The translations under genes were made by a program, and so were the position numbers. From Deltaproteobacteria bacterium (GTDB lineage: Bacteria > SAR324 > JACQKK01): a stretch of 6,943 bases of DNA. The stretch's first letter is position 1. Every line of letters starts with the position of its first letter. This document shows positions 6,653-6,943 of this stretch, one piece after another. The stretch is from NCBI GenBank assembly GCA_029879595.1, contig JAOUPZ010000168.1:1-6943 (forward strand), in the 5' to 3' direction. The notes below the pieces were generated by a model. The model did not search any database. It had not been told where the DNA came from and worked only from the letters and a program-made list of their open reading frames with translations.

Positions 6653-6687
6653 TCCTTTTATTGTATCACACTCCAATTAAGTGTGAA
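6653..6687 (-). promoter_or_regulatory. Predicted sigma-70 promoter for flhA
   Basis: On the minus strand TTCACA (6687-6682) is one base from the -35 consensus. A 16-base spacer follows, then TACAAT (6665-6660), one base from the -10 consensus, preceded by TG one base upstream (extended -10, TGATACAAT). Transcription would start near 6653, giving an approximately 145-base leader before flhA. It begins 16 bases after the flhB stop, so it would feed flhA and the genes behind it independently of flhB. Confidence 0.5.
6666..6686. promoter_or_regulatory. Inverted repeat (operator candidate) inside the flhA promoter
   Basis: TCACACT (6666-6672) and AGTGTGA (6680-6686) are perfect 7-bp arms around seven central bases, a 21-bp dyad. 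It overlaps the -35 element and fills the -35/-10 spacer of the predicted promoter, the position of a classical repressor operator. The arm order is the reverse of the CRP/FNR half-site order (TGTGA first), so no known regulator is assigned. Confidence 0.45.
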
Positions 6688-6702
6688 AACGCATGTGATA
6701 TT

Positions 6703-6943
6703 TCATTGCCGGGTACTGCTGCCGGGCCCGCCCTTATCTGAGGAATGGGGGACGGACTTGTTTTTCAGCCTGTACACATAGGCCAGAATTTCAGCCACGG
6801 CCTTGAACAGGCTCTCTGGGACCTGCTCCCCGATTTCCACGTTGCCATAAAGCTCCCGGGCCACCGGGGGGTTTTCCACGATGGGCACGTTGTTTTCCTC
6901 GGCCACCTCACGGATGCGCATGGCCACGAAGTCCGCGCCCTTG
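6703..6943 (-). CDS. flhB: Flagellar export switch protein FlhB (C-terminal part only)
   Basis: FlhB is the flagellar type III export protein that switches substrate class from rod/hook to filament after self-cleavage at an NPTH site. Only the last 79 residues are in the window; the gene continues past the right edge. They begin KGADFVAMRIREVAEENNVPIVENPPVARELY, the conserved segment following the cleavage site, and go on to VEIGEQVPESLFKAVAEILAYVYRLKNK. A short polar tail (SVPHSSDKGGPGSSTRQ) ends the protein. NPTH itself and the membrane domain lie outside the window, so intactness of the cleavage site cannot be judged. The position directly ahead of flhA is the standard arrangement. Confidence 0.95.
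   Translation of the reverse strand, partial: KGADFVAMRIREVAEENNVPIVENPPVARELYGNVEIGEQVPESLFKAVAEILAYVYRLKNKSVPHSSDKGGPGSSTRQ

Noticed and set aside
1..6943. Sigma-28 promoters, mobile elements, CRISPR repeats, tRNA or rRNA
   Set aside because: I scanned the gaps and ends and saw no TAAA-N15-GCCGATAA-type site, no transposase or terminal repeats, no regularly spaced repeats and no RNA gene.

Overview
The window is a conserved flagellar regulatory and export block on the minus strand, with the 3' end of a separate sigma-factor operon on the plus strand. The base composition is GC-rich. The order flhB-flhA-flhF-flhG-fliA (read right to left), an FlhG starting with the MDQANTLRR helix, and a FliA directly after FlhG suggest a motile Desulfobacterota (deltaproteobacterial) organism. 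The same gene order occurs in polar-flagellated Gammaproteobacteria, so the phylum is an inference.

Plus strand, 1-947: the last 135 codons of an ECF-type sigma factor, then, through an ATGA overlap, a 180-residue protein with four predicted membrane helices. Position and topology make it a candidate membrane-bound anti-sigma factor, although it has no zinc anti-sigma motif. A short GC hairpin followed by a T run (977-997) looks like the terminator of this operon.

Minus strand, 6943-1044: the C-terminal 79 residues of FlhB, a 194-bp gap, then complete flhA, flhF, flhG and fliA. FlhB and FlhA belong to the flagellar type III export gate. FlhF (SRP-type GTPase) and FlhG (MinD-like ATPase) set the place and number of flagella. 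FliA is sigma-28, which transcribes late flagellar genes. FlhG carries both its N-terminal FlhF-activating helix and a C-terminal amphipathic membrane-targeting helix, so the FlhF/FlhG pair looks functional and a polar flagellar pattern is likely.

The non-coding gaps hold most of the unexplained structure. The flhB-flhA gap has a good extended -10 promoter facing flhA with a 7-bp-arm inverted repeat inside it, followed by a 10-bp direct repeat at a 21-bp period. The flhF-flhG gap (77 bp) contains three consecutive hairpins. The flhG-fliA gap (204 bp) holds a terminator-like composite hairpin, a further set of GC-rich stems leading up to the fliA ribosome binding site, and a doubtful 44-codon ORF overlapping the fliA start. 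I see no mobile element, CRISPR array, tRNA, rRNA or clearly novel multigene system. The least characterised item is the ECF sigma / four-helix membrane protein pair.
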